Assembly: GCA_003209475.1 (NCBI GenBank)
Contig: QCQY01000011.1
Span: 1 to 47,297, forward strand
Direction: 5' to 3'
From: Prochlorococcus sp. AG-459-B06
GTDB lineage: Bacteria; Cyanobacteriota; Cyanobacteriia; PCC-6307; Cyanobiaceae
Length of the DNA: 47,297 nt
Shown: positions 18,803 to 27,878 of the stretch, piece after piece
Position numbering within the stretch: the first letter of the stretch is position 1
How the letters are laid out: the number at the start of each line of letters is the position of its first letter
The notes under the pieces: model-generated
Told to the model about the DNA's origin: nothing
Seen by the model: only the letters and a program-made list of their open reading frames with translations
The model's database searches: none
Made by a program: the position numbers and the translations under genes

Positions 18803-19458
18803 TTTGAAGGAAAATAATTCTTTCTAGAATTTGGTTCCCATAATTCGTACTTATACATTAAGGATTTAAATTTTCCATTATTTTCAAAAGAATCCAGCCA
18901 GTTTTTTATTGAGGGTTCAAAATAATCTCTCCTTTTTTGACTTTCACAAGCGATTCTAAATTGTCTTATAAAAGGCCAAATAGACCAATCAGCGATTGTG
19001 GGGTTATCTCCAAAAAAGTATTTGTTTTCTGCAAGTAGCTCATTACACCTCTTGATAAATTTAATCGCATTTGTGAAATGAAATTCTTCATTAATATCGT
19101 GATATCTTGTCGAATATTTAAATCGATCTAAGTGATATTTGAATTCGTTATCGTTTTCATTAATTATTTCAAAAATATCTTTCTTTTTATTATCAGGTAA
19201 ATAAATTAATTTAATGTTTCCCCTTTTTGATTCTGAGAGTGCCCATAGGATTATTTCAAGACTTTCTTCAATAACTTCACTATCTTTTTTAATAAGTATT
19301 GGAACGGTTTTTGTCTTTGATTTATTAAGAAAATCAAGAGGTTTATTTTTTAAATCAATTTCTCTTATCTCTACTTTTATTTCACAAATTAATAGAGCCC
19401 ATCGAGCACGAATTGCATATGGACATCTTCGAAATGAATATAAAATATCGTTTGTCAT
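18799..19458 (-). CDS. Glutathione S-transferase-like protein
   Basis: A 219-residue two-domain protein. Residues 1-80 form a thioredoxin/glutaredoxin-like domain with CPYAIRARWAL, where the CPYA Cys suggests thiol chemistry, and with the cis-Pro segment KTVPILIKKDSEVIEESLEII that binds glutathione in GSTs. A helical C-terminal domain follows, with NPTIADWSIWPFIRQF near residue 165 matching the GST N-capping box. The presence of Cys makes it more like omega/beta-type or Grx-like GSTs. The substrate is unknown, with detoxification or thiol repair likely. Confidence 0.82.
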   Translation of the reverse strand: MTNDILYSFRRCPYAIRARWALLICEIKVEIREIDLKNKPLDFLNKSKTKTVPILIKKDSEVIEESLEIILWALSESKRGNIKLIYLPDNKKKDIFEIINENDNEFKYHLDRFKYSTRYHDINEEFHFTNAIKFIKRCNELLAENKYFFGDNPTIADWSIWPFIRQFRIACESQKRRDYFEPSIKNWLDSFENNGKFKSLMYKYELWEPNSRKNYFPSN

Positions 19459-19532
19459 TTTGTAAAAACTTTTAATTTCTCTGATTCTTTTAGTATTATC
19501 TAAATAGGAACAGTATCAATTTTACAACGCAA

Positions 19533-20075
19533 ATGTCGGGATATGTTTACCTTATTAGAGTGGGAGACCTATATAGAATTGGGAAAACGGATAATCTTGA
19601 AAAGAAAATTAAGAAATTAAAACCAGATGAATTATTAACATCAATTATGACAAAGGAGCCAGAAACTCTTGAAGCAAGATTACTAAGAAAATATAAGTCC
19701 GAAAGAATCCCTGAAACAGGTTATTTAAAGCTTTCTAAAAGACAAATTAGAGAATGCAAAAAGCAATTTGAATTAAAGGGAAGCTTACCTCACACTTTAG
19801 ATGCTGAAGTTTCCATTACTCTATTTGCATCTTTTTTATTGTTTTCATTAAGTTCCTTTATTTTTAATTATTTAAATTTTGGATTTGTAAAAGCTGTATC
19901 ATATTCTTTTGGAATGGCCTCTCTTCCAATGGTTGTATTATTTATTACAGGTAGTTTTGGGGGATACTTTTCTGAAGATTTATCTCTTTTTTCATTGTTA
20001 ACTAATCGAATAAAAGGTTTATTTATTGCAATTGCAATGCTCTCAATGGCTTACTTGATTTTCAAATTAGGTTAA
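19533..20075 (+). CDS. GIY-YIG-like (T5orf172/Mug113 type) domain fused to membrane helices
   Basis: A 180-residue protein. Residues 1-85 match the T5orf172/Mug113 branch of GIY-YIG nucleases: GYVYLIRVGDLYRIGKTDN for the two-strand core, then PETLEARLLRKYKSERIPETGYLKLS, which parallels the family LHxxFxxxRxxGEWF segment. The usual Arg after the TxN element is replaced by Lys (NLEKKIKKL), so activity is uncertain. Residues about 95-178 contain three hydrophobic helices. This fusion would place a nucleic-acid-binding domain at a membrane. The gene starts with ATG and overlaps the convergent SDR gene by 4 bases. Confidence 0.7.
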   Translation: MSGYVYLIRVGDLYRIGKTDNLEKKIKKLKPDELLTSIMTKEPETLEARLLRKYKSERIPETGYLKLSKRQIRECKKQFELKGSLPHTLDAEVSITLFASFLLFSLSSFIFNYLNFGFVKAVSYSFGMASLPMVVLFITGSFGGYFSEDLSLFSLLTNRIKGLFIAIAMLSMAYLIFKLG

Positions 20076-20779
20076 ATCTCATAATTACAATTTAAGGCTA
20101 TTTCAAATGGTACTGATTGGGTAGGCAACTTCAGAATCGTTGAGCATATTTCAGCAATATCCTCAGGCTGTGTCATGCTTGATTTGTCTAGGGAAGAGAT
20201 ATTTTGGGCCATTTTTGTATTAACCCAGCTTGGGCAAATTGCTGAAACCCTTATATTTTTATCCCAACCTTTATTTTTCATCGTTTGGCATAATCCCATC
20301 AAAGCAAACTTTGAAGAAGAATAAGCTGCTAAATCGCCTTTAGATCTTTTCCCACTCATTGAAACTAAAACAATAATCCTTCCTCTGCCTGAGGTACATA
20401 AATGATCCCAAGAAAGCCTACATAAATTCCAAATTGCCAAAAAATTGATATTTAGTGTATTTAAAATATCTTCTTCATCACCATCTTTGTATAAGAATGG
20501 AACTTTCGATAATACTCCAGAACAATTTACTACTGAATCAAATCCTCCAAATTTATCTAAGGTATTTTTTATCCAATTTTCAGCTGTAATTTTTTTTAAT
20601 GCATCATATTGGTTGATTATAATTCTCCCTTCTGGCCATTTACTTGGATCGATAGCGCTTGCTTTTAATGATTCTAAATCTCTTATGCCAACGCTAATTC
20701 TATTGCCTTCTTTTAATTCTTTATGTGCAATATTTAGTCCAATACCTCTACTGGCTCCACTTATTAGTATGGTTCTCAT
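20072..20779 (-). CDS. Short-chain dehydrogenase/reductase (SDR)
   Basis: A 235-residue classical SDR. The nucleotide loop ISGASRGIGLNIA is at residues 5-17, NCSG near 86 is a variant of NNAG, and the catalytic Ser in VSMSG and the YSSSK pair near 153 complete the triad. It probably oxidises or reduces an alcohol or ketone with NADP(H); the substrate cannot be read. It follows the lycopene cyclase gene by 7 bases on the same strand, so a link to carotenoid or lipid metabolism is possible but unproven. Confidence 0.85.
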   Translation of the reverse strand: MRTILISGASRGIGLNIAHKELKEGNRISVGIRDLESLKASAIDPSKWPEGRIIINQYDALKKITAENWIKNTLDKFGGFDSVVNCSGVLSKVPFLYKDGDEEDILNTLNINFLAIWNLCRLSWDHLCTSGRGRIIVLVSMSGKRSKGDLAAYSSSKFALMGLCQTMKNKGWDKNIRVSAICPSWVNTKMAQNISSLDKSSMTQPEDIAEICSTILKLPTQSVPFEIALNCNYEI

Positions 20780-20786
20780 TTTTAAA

Positions 20787-22070
20787 CTATATATTTGGAA
20801 ATATTATCCTGAGTAACATTTTAAATTCTCTACCATGCATAATCATAAGACCTTTCTTTACACTCCATGGAGCCTTTATAAACATTACACACATCGCATA
20901 TACAATCTCTTTTAAGGAAAGAGTATCAGTTAGAAAACCATACCATTGATTTTTAGGTAGTTGGAAAAAACTGCCAAAAAATTCTCTCAATAGTTTCTCG
21001 TCAAACCTCATGAGTTTTTCTAATCCAAATTGGTAAAGTGATTTCTTCCTAATTAATTCTTTTGACCATAAAGTTTCCCAACCTTTTCTAGCAATATGAT
21101 AGGTACTTAGATTTTTGTTTTTAATTGCTTGTGAGACTGCCCTAGCGACAAGTGGAGCTCTTCTTAAGACATTACCAATTAAATATCCAGACGCAGGATG
21201 TACCATTGAAGCAGCACCACCAAATCCAAGTATTTGTTGTTTAAAATCTGGGATTGCCATATTCATAGGGAGAAATAAGCCAAGCTCTTCATGTTGCATG
21301 CTTGTAATTGATATATTTCGATAAGAAAGCCTCTTCTCTAGTCTCTCTTTTAAACTTTCCATTGTTAGAGGATTTACTAAACCAAGAGATGTCTCTTCAA
21401 GAAAATATTTTCCATCCCCCATATCCATGGCATAAAGAAAAGTGGGCGGTTCTTTTTTTTGCTCATCGTTAAGATGGTCATTTCTATAGTCCATTAATAC
21501 AAACTGCCCTTTCTTAAGTGGAGGCTTACTAAAATTACCTACTATCCCATAACAAGTTTGGACGGCTAGAGGACCACACGATTTTAATTTAAGAAAAATG
21601 GGATCATATCCTGTCGCATCTACTACTAATCTTGCAGAGTAATTCTTGCCATCTTTTGTAGTTACTGTACTTTTGTATTTTTCAAAAAGTATTTTATTTG
21701 CAAAACCTTGATGCCATTTAATAAGAGACTTATTGCATTCATTAAACCAATAATTGTGGAGTTTCTTCTTATCAAATAGTCCATAATCTAGTGAATGTTC
21801 CGTGGCTTTATTTTCGTCGTCCTGTTCTTCTAAAGCGCCATGCCCAAAAAAACTTACAGTATTCTTCCATCTATATTCAAGTAAATCCTGAAGCCCGAGT
21901 TGATCAACTTCTTTCCCCCAAATGCCATATGTGTTTGGCCAAGGTTCATCGGGTCCATTTGGAGAAAGCACTTCAACATCTAATTTTTCCTTACCTAAAG
22001 CTGATGCAATTGCCATACCTGCAGGCCCTGCACCCAAAACAAGAACATCTGGCATGCTTTCTTTTGACAT
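20787..22070 (-). CDS. crtL: Lycopene cyclase, CrtL family (probably epsilon-type)
   Basis: A 427-residue flavoprotein that closes the ends of lycopene. The FAD site VLVLGAGPAGMAIASALG is at residues 10-27, PWPNTYGIWGKEVDQLG near residue 42 is the CrtL/LCY hallmark, FLEETSLGL lies near residue 220, and GFGGAASMVHPASGYLIGN near residue 282 is the second signature. Prochlorococcus carries two CrtL paralogues, and the epsilon/beta bifunctional one lies, as I recall, shortly after pcbA, as here. The epsilon assignment rests on that remembered gene order and not on a diagnostic residue. Alpha-carotene from such an enzyme is a pigment of this genus. It probably leads the SDR gene in a two-gene unit. 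Confidence 0.85.
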   Translation of the reverse strand: MSKESMPDVLVLGAGPAGMAIASALGKEKLDVEVLSPNGPDEPWPNTYGIWGKEVDQLGLQDLLEYRWKNTVSFFGHGALEEQDDENKATEHSLDYGLFDKKKLHNYWFNECNKSLIKWHQGFANKILFEKYKSTVTTKDGKNYSARLVVDATGYDPIFLKLKSCGPLAVQTCYGIVGNFSKPPLKKGQFVLMDYRNDHLNDEQKKEPPTFLYAMDMGDGKYFLEETSLGLVNPLTMESLKERLEKRLSYRNISITSMQHEELGLFLPMNMAIPDFKQQILGFGGAASMVHPASGYLIGNVLRRAPLVARAVSQAIKNKNLSTYHIARKGWETLWSKELIRKKSLYQFGLEKLMRFDEKLLREFFGSFFQLPKNQWYGFLTDTLSLKEIVYAMCVMFIKAPWSVKKGLMIMHGREFKMLLRIIFPNI

Positions 22071-22294
22071 TAAATATAAATCTTACGATTAAAGAAATTT
22101 ATGGAACAAAGTATAATTTCTGCGATTGTGTTTTTATATTCCATCCAATACTTGTAATGAGAGTAGATTAATAATAATCAAATTACTCAATTACTAGTGA
22201 CTAAGTTTTCAGTGTTTTAACAATAATTTATAAGATTACAAAATAAAAAAAACCTTATTTATTTTTTTATCATAAAAAAAATATAGCAAGTTAA

Positions 22295-23296
22295 ATGATT
22301 AAAAATAAAAATATTTTAATTACTGGAGGTAATTCGGGTATAGGGCTTTTTGCCATCATTAATTTACTAAAGACGAAAAATAATTTATACATTGTAATAA
22401 AATCTGAATTAAGAAAGAATGAATTTCTCAAAATAATTGAGAAATATTTTGATAAAAATTACCTCAGTAAATATTTAAATATTCTTGAAAATTGTGATCT
22501 TTCTGATCTAGAGAATATTAAAAAAATTAAAGATTACTTTATTACTAAAAAGATATTTTTAGATGTAATTGTTTTAAATGCAGGATTACAATATATAGGC
22601 TCTTTTTACCCTAAAGTATCAAAACAATGCATAGAACTAACTTTTGCGGTAAATCATCTTGCACATTTTTACTTGGTGAATATCCTAAAAGATTTTGTTA
22701 GAGATAAAGAAGAATCTAGAATCATTATTACATCATCAGATGTTCACGACCCCAAAAGTTCAGGTGGCAATGTAGGAAAGAAAGCGGGACTTAATAAACT
22801 AGTTGATTTTAGAAAAAAAGTAACTGGGCAATTTTTAAATTTTAACGCTGATGAAGCTTATAAAAATAGTAAGTTATGTAATATTTTGTTTGCTAAAGAA
22901 CTTGAAAAAAAATTGAAAATTTCCTCCAGTAAAATTTCTGTAATTACTTGGGCTCCTGGTCTAGTAATACCAAATGATGATTCCGGTTTTTTTAGATATA
23001 GTAAACGTTTTAATCTTTTTGGATATTTAATTTTTTCTAAAGCTGCAAAAAATGTTTTAGGAATATCTGAAAGTATTGAAAATGCTGGTAAGATACTTTC
23101 TGAAATTGTTTTTGATTCCAATTTAAATAATATTGGTTACGTTCATTTAAGTAATAAACTTATATCTTTTAAAAAACATAAATTAGTTGAAAGTAAGGTT
23201 AGTGATGAGGCAAATAATTCTGAGTTGGCTTCAAAACTCTGGATTTTAAGTGAAGAGATTTGTAGATCATTTGGCTTTGTCTCTTTCAATATTTAA
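22295..23296 (+). CDS. POR-like short-chain dehydrogenase (protochlorophyllide reductase paralogue)
   Basis: A 333-residue SDR. It has ITGGNSGIGL near residue 8, VLNAGLQYIGSFYPKVS near 93 and the catalytic DEAYKNSKLCNILFAKEL near 190, which is close to AYKDSKVCN of light-dependent protochlorophyllide reductase. GGNVGKKAGLNKLVDF upstream resembles the POR segment GNVPPKANLGDL. True POR reduces the D ring of protochlorophyllide in light. This copy is more divergent and Lys/Asn-rich, so it may act on another substrate. A retinol-dehydrogenase-type SDR is the alternative. Its last 30 bases overlap the convergent MscS gene. Confidence 0.7.
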   Translation: MIKNKNILITGGNSGIGLFAIINLLKTKNNLYIVIKSELRKNEFLKIIEKYFDKNYLSKYLNILENCDLSDLENIKKIKDYFITKKIFLDVIVLNAGLQYIGSFYPKVSKQCIELTFAVNHLAHFYLVNILKDFVRDKEESRIIITSSDVHDPKSSGGNVGKKAGLNKLVDFRKKVTGQFLNFNADEAYKNSKLCNILFAKELEKKLKISSSKISVITWAPGLVIPNDDSGFFRYSKRFNLFGYLIFSKAAKNVLGISESIENAGKILSEIVFDSNLNNIGYVHLSNKLISFKKHKLVESKVSDEANNSELASKLWILSEEICRSFGFVSFNI

Positions 23297-24304
23297 GGTT
23301 TGTGTTGGGAATGCAAACTCAATATTATTAACTGCGAATTCCTCAATTATTTTTAAATTTATAGATTGTTGAGCTTCCATCGCAGCAAGATAATTATTTG
23401 TTGGTATGTAATAAACAAGTTCGAAATTAAGACTGAAGTCGCCAAAATCTGTAAAATGACATCTATCAAAAGACGCATCTTTTGTCTCTTCAACTATTTT
23501 TTTTATTATTATTGGAATCAATTTCATAAGTTTTGGAGAGGTTTCATATACAACTCCTAATTTATGCACTAACCTTCTTTTTTCCATTTGTGCGTAATTT
23601 GAAATTATTCCATTTGTAAGGGCACTGTTGCTCATTACTATTACTTCTCCATTGATACTTCTTATTCTTGAGGATCTTACTCCGACCCTCTCAACCATCC
23701 CAAGGACGCCATCAGATTTTATAAACTCACCTTTTTGGAAAGGTTTATCAAGCAAAATTGTAATGTATTCAAAAAACTCCTGAACTGGATCTTTCAAAGC
23801 TAATCCTGCTCCAATACCTCCTGCACTGAGTAAAGCCCAAATAGCAGTCATTTGAACACCTATATTTTGTAAGAAAAATATTGAACCAATAGTCCATGTT
23901 AATGCTTTTATTAAAGGGGTAAGTGAAGATATCATTGAATTGATTGAGGAATCATCAATTTTCGATGTCGATTCTGTTAAAGATCTGATTAAAACTTTGT
24001 TGAGAGCTTTTATAATTATTATCAATACAAATAATTTCAGAATATTCAATAATACAGAGATAAAAGTTATTTCATCAGCAAAAAAATAGTCAATAGAAAA
24101 ATAAAATGAGAGGAGAAAACCTATAGGTTTAATAATTCCAGAGATGACTTCAAAAATAAAATCATCAAAATTTGTTTTTGTACGTTTGGAAATCTTTTTG
24201 AAGAATATTTTTGAAAGTTTAGAAATTATTATCGACAATAAAATTCCAATAAAAAATATAGATATTGCCAGAAGGAAGTTTTCAGTAATTAATTTCATAT
24301 TCAA
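23267..24304 (-). CDS. MscS-type mechanosensitive ion channel
   Basis: A 345-residue membrane protein with about five hydrophobic segments followed by a soluble beta domain. The pore-lining helix and following linker match the family: GIGAGLALKDPVQEFF near residue 165, then the Sm-like domain with FIKSDGVLGMVERVGVRSS and NGEVIVMSNSALTNG. It probably releases osmolytes on hypo-osmotic shock. TTG at 24304 and ATG at 24298 are both possible starts, and no ribosome site decides between them. It overlaps the convergent POR-like gene by 30 bases. Confidence 0.9.
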   Translation of the reverse strand: MNMKLITENFLLAISIFFIGILLSIIISKLSKIFFKKISKRTKTNFDDFIFEVISGIIKPIGFLLSFYFSIDYFFADEITFISVLLNILKLFVLIIIIKALNKVLIRSLTESTSKIDDSSINSMISSLTPLIKALTWTIGSIFFLQNIGVQMTAIWALLSAGGIGAGLALKDPVQEFFEYITILLDKPFQKGEFIKSDGVLGMVERVGVRSSRIRSINGEVIVMSNSALTNGIISNYAQMEKRRLVHKLGVVYETSPKLMKLIPIIIKKIVEETKDASFDRCHFTDFGDFSLNFELVYYIPTNNYLAAMEAQQSINLKIIEEFAVNNIEFAFPTQTLNIERDKAK

Positions 24305-24375
24305 ATAGAACTTAAAAATTTATCTTTGATAAAATTTTAAATTATCTCTAGATAACAAACCAGTCTTAATTTTCT

Positions 24376-24945
24376 TTATCTAATTATTATATTTCTAATT
24401 TCTTTGAATTCTTTTCTATCCGCAGTTCTGCATAATTCAAAAATTATTGATTCAGTAGTAGTTAAGATCGCCCCCTTCTGAATCATTCTTTGCAATGCTA
24501 TTTCATGATCTACCCTATTTCGACTGCTCATAGCATCTGATACGAGAATAACTTCAAATCCTTTTTGTAAACAATCTAAGACTGTTTGTTGAATACAAAT
24601 ATGCGTTTCGATACCACAAACTATCAAATTTGTAATTTTCTTATTTTTAAGTTCTTCTAAAAATTCTTGTATGTTTGCTAAGCTAAATTCCATTTTCTCA
24701 ATTTTTTTAAATCCATTTTTGGGCAATAATTCAGGTATCGTTGCACCCAATTTGAATGGGTTCTGTTCAGATAAAAAAATGTTTTCTTCTAAAATTTGGT
24801 AGGCCTCTATTAGCTTTTTGATGTTTTTGGCTATTGAATCCTTTTTAAATATTGATCTTAAAATTTTTTCCTGAACATCTATGATTAGTAAAGCATTCAC
24901 TTTTGGTGATAGTTGGCCAGAAGATTTTTCATACCCCTTCATCAT
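24376..24945 (-). CDS. Isochorismatase-family cysteine hydrolase
   Basis: A 189-residue hydrolase of the isochorismatase-like fold. The catalytic Asp is in LLIIDVQEKIL (near residue 23), the Lys lies in the FKKIEKMEFS region, and the Cys is in CGIETHICIQQTVLDC near residue 120, with the preceding cis-peptide GIETH. Family members cleave amides, ureas or enol ethers. The substrate here is unknown. It is divergent from the Fur-family gene, with about 114 bases between the two starts. Confidence 0.85.
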   Translation of the reverse strand: MMKGYEKSSGQLSPKVNALLIIDVQEKILRSIFKKDSIAKNIKKLIEAYQILEENIFLSEQNPFKLGATIPELLPKNGFKKIEKMEFSLANIQEFLEELKNKKITNLIVCGIETHICIQQTVLDCLQKGFEVILVSDAMSSRNRVDHEIALQRMIQKGAILTTTESIIFELCRTADRKEFKEIRNIIIR

Positions 24946-25059
24946 TTGTATTTAAAGATATATTCAACATAGTATTTTGCACAACTTTAGTAAACATTTT
25001 CAATCAAAAAGTTGTTTTACTCTCATCTAGAGTTATTATTGAGAATAGTCTTGGGTTAA

Positions 25060-25515
25060 TTGTTGTCATTATCCTCTCAATACAATGTCATCACATCTCC
25101 TCTTGGAGACGGTTTACATAAAGATGGGAAGAGGTTGACTCCTCAAAGGCTTAAGGTTCTTAATCTATTTGAAAATATTGGTTCTGGAAAGCATCTTAGT
25201 GCTGAAGAGGTACATGAAAAGTTAGTTAAATCAAGCTCAAAAGTTTCACTTGCAACAATTTATAGAACTTTAAGACTTTTAGTACAGATGGGTTTGCTTC
25301 ATGAATTAGAACTCAGTGAGGGCGGACACAGATATGAGTTGCTTAGTAATGACACGCCTGATCACCATCATTTAATTTGTATTAGGTGTGGTAGAACAGA
25401 AGAATTCGAAAATGACGAAGTTTTAGAAGCAGGCAAAGTTGCAGCAAAAATTAATGGGTTCAAACTAATTGAATCCTCTTTAAACGTAAGAGCTATATGT
25501 CCTAATTGCGTTTAG
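25060..25515 (+). CDS. Fur-family metalloregulator (Fur/Zur/PerR subtype open)
   Basis: A 151-residue regulator. A winged helix covers residues about 20-90, with recognition region KVSLATIYRTLRLLVQMGLL. The dimer domain has DHHHLICIRCGRTEEFE and ends CPNC, giving the two CxxC pairs of a structural zinc site. It represses genes in response to Fe, Zn or peroxide depending on subtype. The subtype is not decided by the visible residues, and the HHH cluster fits all three. TTG at 25060 and TTG at 25063 are adjacent candidate starts. Upstream bases contain TTATTATTGAGAATAG, a loose match to AT-rich Fur-type boxes and a possible site of autoregulation. Confidence 0.9.
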   Translation: MLSLSSQYNVITSPLGDGLHKDGKRLTPQRLKVLNLFENIGSGKHLSAEEVHEKLVKSSSKVSLATIYRTLRLLVQMGLLHELELSEGGHRYELLSNDTPDHHHLICIRCGRTEEFENDEVLEAGKVAAKINGFKLIESSLNVRAICPNCV

Positions 25516-25521
25516 CATATT

Positions 25522-26454
25522 TTAACTTAAAATCCCTCCGCAACTCGATCCTGCACCAGCAGTACAAGCAAAACAATGTTCTTTTACAGCTACCCTGTAG
25601 TCAAAAGTAAATGACTCATCCAATAGATCAAAAAGTGTCTTTGGCCCTATATTCTCTCGGAAATTTATCTGTTGATTAAAGTCACAATCATAAATTTCTC
25701 CAAGCCAATTTACACTAATAGTTTTTTTGCACATAAGATTTTCTAAATTATTTTCATTAAAATTTTCTTTTAGTAATTTGTAATAAGTATTTAGTTTCCC
25801 CTCTCTTCTTAGAGATTCTTCATATCTATTTATTGGCATATTAGTTATTGTATATAAGTTATTAAAAACGATATTATATTTTTCGTATAGTATTTTTTTA
25901 TAATCTTGTTCCAATATTTTCTGAGAGGGGGGAAGAATTGGGCTTACAGGATTGTAAACAAGATTTAATTGCAATCCATTTTCTTTCTTTCCATAGCCTA
26001 AATCATTAAGAATTTTTATAGCATTAATACTTTTTTCAAAGACCCCAAAACCCCTCTGAAACTCAACATTATTTTTTTCGTAACATGGTAGCGAAGCCGT
26101 AACTATGACATTATTCTTTGCAAGAAATTTAGGAAGATCTTCATAACCTTCTTCAAAGAAAATTGTCAAATTACACCTGTCAATAATATCAACTTTTTTT
26201 GTGCTCAAACTAGTTATAAGGTTTTTAAACTCTGGGTGCAGTTCTGGCGCGCCACCGGTAATATCTAAAGTTTTGATTTTGTATTTTTCAATTATTTTTG
26301 GAATAAGAGATATGATTTCATTTGACATCTTTTCTGTCCTTAAGGGACTTGAATTGACATGACAATGCTTACAAGCCTGGTTGCATTTATAACCTATATT
26401 AATTTGCAATGTTTCAATAGGTTCTTTATATATTGAGGGGAATTTTTCTTTCAT
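25522..26454 (-). CDS. arsS: ArsS-like radical SAM protein (DUF3641, arsenosugar synthesis type)
   Basis: A 310-residue radical SAM enzyme. The 4Fe-4S motif CNQACKHCHVNSSP (CxxxCxxC) is near residue 29, and the SAM-binding LDITGGAPELHPEF is near residue 77. The C-terminal DUF3641-type part carries CKKTISVNWLGEIYDCDFN and ends with CFACTAGAGSSCGG, characteristic of the ArsS group, which attaches an adenosyl-derived ribose to methylated arsenic. The terminal Cys cluster probably holds a further metal or Fe-S site. No arsenic methyltransferase gene is in the window, so the role is assigned by family only. Confidence 0.88.
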   Translation of the reverse strand: MKEKFPSIYKEPIETLQINIGYKCNQACKHCHVNSSPLRTEKMSNEIISLIPKIIEKYKIKTLDITGGAPELHPEFKNLITSLSTKKVDIIDRCNLTIFFEEGYEDLPKFLAKNNVIVTASLPCYEKNNVEFQRGFGVFEKSINAIKILNDLGYGKKENGLQLNLVYNPVSPILPPSQKILEQDYKKILYEKYNIVFNNLYTITNMPINRYEESLRREGKLNTYYKLLKENFNENNLENLMCKKTISVNWLGEIYDCDFNQQINFRENIGPKTLFDLLDESFTFDYRVAVKEHCFACTAGAGSSCGGILS

Positions 26455-26494
26455 ATATACAATTTATATAAATTGTTATTCGAAAATTAAAAAA

Positions 26495-27715
26495 TCAACT
26501 ATTTTTTTTAAAGTTTGATCTCTTATAAGCAAGTTCAATGAACCAACTAATGTATTCTTTGGGACCATTTTTAAAAACTATATCAAATTTTAAATCATCA
26601 TCAATATCGCTGATGCCTTTTAGACCAGTTTTTTTTGTAGAAGGTCGTTCAACTTCACCAGAACTACTATCTACAAAAATTATTTTATTATTTATCCCAA
26701 ATTCATTACCTAATATTTGTATAAATTCTAAAAAAGACCTGTCACTTCCTCCTCTTAAATAATTTTTCTTACCATTATTTTTTTTTGAGGTTACTGTGTC
26801 ACCAACTCCTACAATCAAAGGCATATCTTCTTTTTGAATAGTTCTTTTGCATAAATCAATTTTTTCCTTAATAGAATTTGGAGAGTTTCTAAAATTAAAA
26901 TTACTGCCAAAAGGAGCCTTACCAGTTTTATCCGCAATAAATTTATTTAAAAGAAATAAAACTCCAGAATCTTTAACTGCTCCTTTAATAAGTAATTGTA
27001 TGTCTGTTGATCCAATATCATCTTTAGAGGAAAGTTTAATTGTTTCTCTACCATTTTTATTACCTAAATTTGGTGAAATATGAAGGAAAAATGAGTTTTT
27101 GAGGCCTTCTGATTCAGCTTTTAAGATGATTTCATTCATCATTTTTTCAAAACTAATTTGAATAAGCTTTGTTTTATCAGAATCCTTGTGAACTAAATCA
27201 AATAGACTATTGAAATTAATCGTTGGCGAGAAGCGTGTTTCACAGATTGATTTTACTGCGTGAAAATTGATATCTTCTTGGCTAAGTTCAGGAAAAATAT
27301 TCTTAACTATAAAATTAAATTTTGGTCTTATTAAACTAGGTACTTGGGATAAAAAATTTATTTCTTTTTTTGAAACTCCCTCAAAACTTATTTCACCTTT
27401 GTTGTCTTGATACTCTACTCCACAGGCTGCTAAACCTCTTAAATATAGTTCTTTGTCTTTAGGCTCAGTAGTGCTTCTTAAACTCCTTTCTATTATTCTG
27501 TTAACCCCTCTTGGCCCCTCATGTTCCCCGCAAGTTAATACAAAGAATTCCTCAGCAAATTTTTTTACTGCATAGATATATTTTGATTCTAACTTTCTAG
27601 TTATTGGATCTTTAACTAAAGGGATACAAACTCCGTCAATATCTTGAATAATTAAGATATTTTTAGAAGAAATTAATTGTTTTTGTAACTTCAAATTATT
27701 TGCCATATATTCCAT
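26495..27715 (-). CDS. stpA: StpA-type glucosylglycerol-phosphate phosphatase
   Basis: A 406-residue HAD-like phosphatase of the StpA family, which in Synechocystis removes phosphate from glucosylglycerol phosphate to give the compatible solute. The family signatures IQDIDGVCIPLVKDPITR (near residue 23), FVLTCGEHEGPRGV, FFLHISPNLGNKNGRE, VGVGDTVTS and RGGSDRSFLEFIQILG are all present, with IDSSSGEV-like FVDSSSGEV near the end. The DxDG box supplies the nucleophile and general acid. It is divergent from the GpsA-like gene. Whether this organism has GgpS is not shown here. If not, the substrate may be another glycosyl phosphate. Confidence 0.85.
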   Translation of the reverse strand: MEYMANNLKLQKQLISSKNILIIQDIDGVCIPLVKDPITRKLESKYIYAVKKFAEEFFVLTCGEHEGPRGVNRIIERSLRSTTEPKDKELYLRGLAACGVEYQDNKGEISFEGVSKKEINFLSQVPSLIRPKFNFIVKNIFPELSQEDINFHAVKSICETRFSPTINFNSLFDLVHKDSDKTKLIQISFEKMMNEIILKAESEGLKNSFFLHISPNLGNKNGRETIKLSSKDDIGSTDIQLLIKGAVKDSGVLFLLNKFIADKTGKAPFGSNFNFRNSPNSIKEKIDLCKRTIQKEDMPLIVGVGDTVTSKKNNGKKNYLRGGSDRSFLEFIQILGNEFGINNKIIFVDSSSGEVERPSTKKTGLKGISDIDDDLKFDIVFKNGPKEYISWFIELAYKRSNFKKNS

Positions 27716-27878
27716 ATTTATAATTATTTCTCTTTTTATTAAATTTCTTTTTTAAAAAAATTATAAATTAAAAAATTCAATATTTACAATAAATAATTTG
27801 CTATGGTCAAAAATTGCTTTAATGTAGAAAAATGTTGTTAAGGGTACGAAATTAAAAAAATTATCAAGAATTTCAAAA

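Noticed and set aside
20445-20949. Plus-strand frames of 123 and 74 codons
   Set aside because: They shadow the SDR and lycopene cyclase genes, which have clear motifs; the shadow products look like random hydrophobic sequence.
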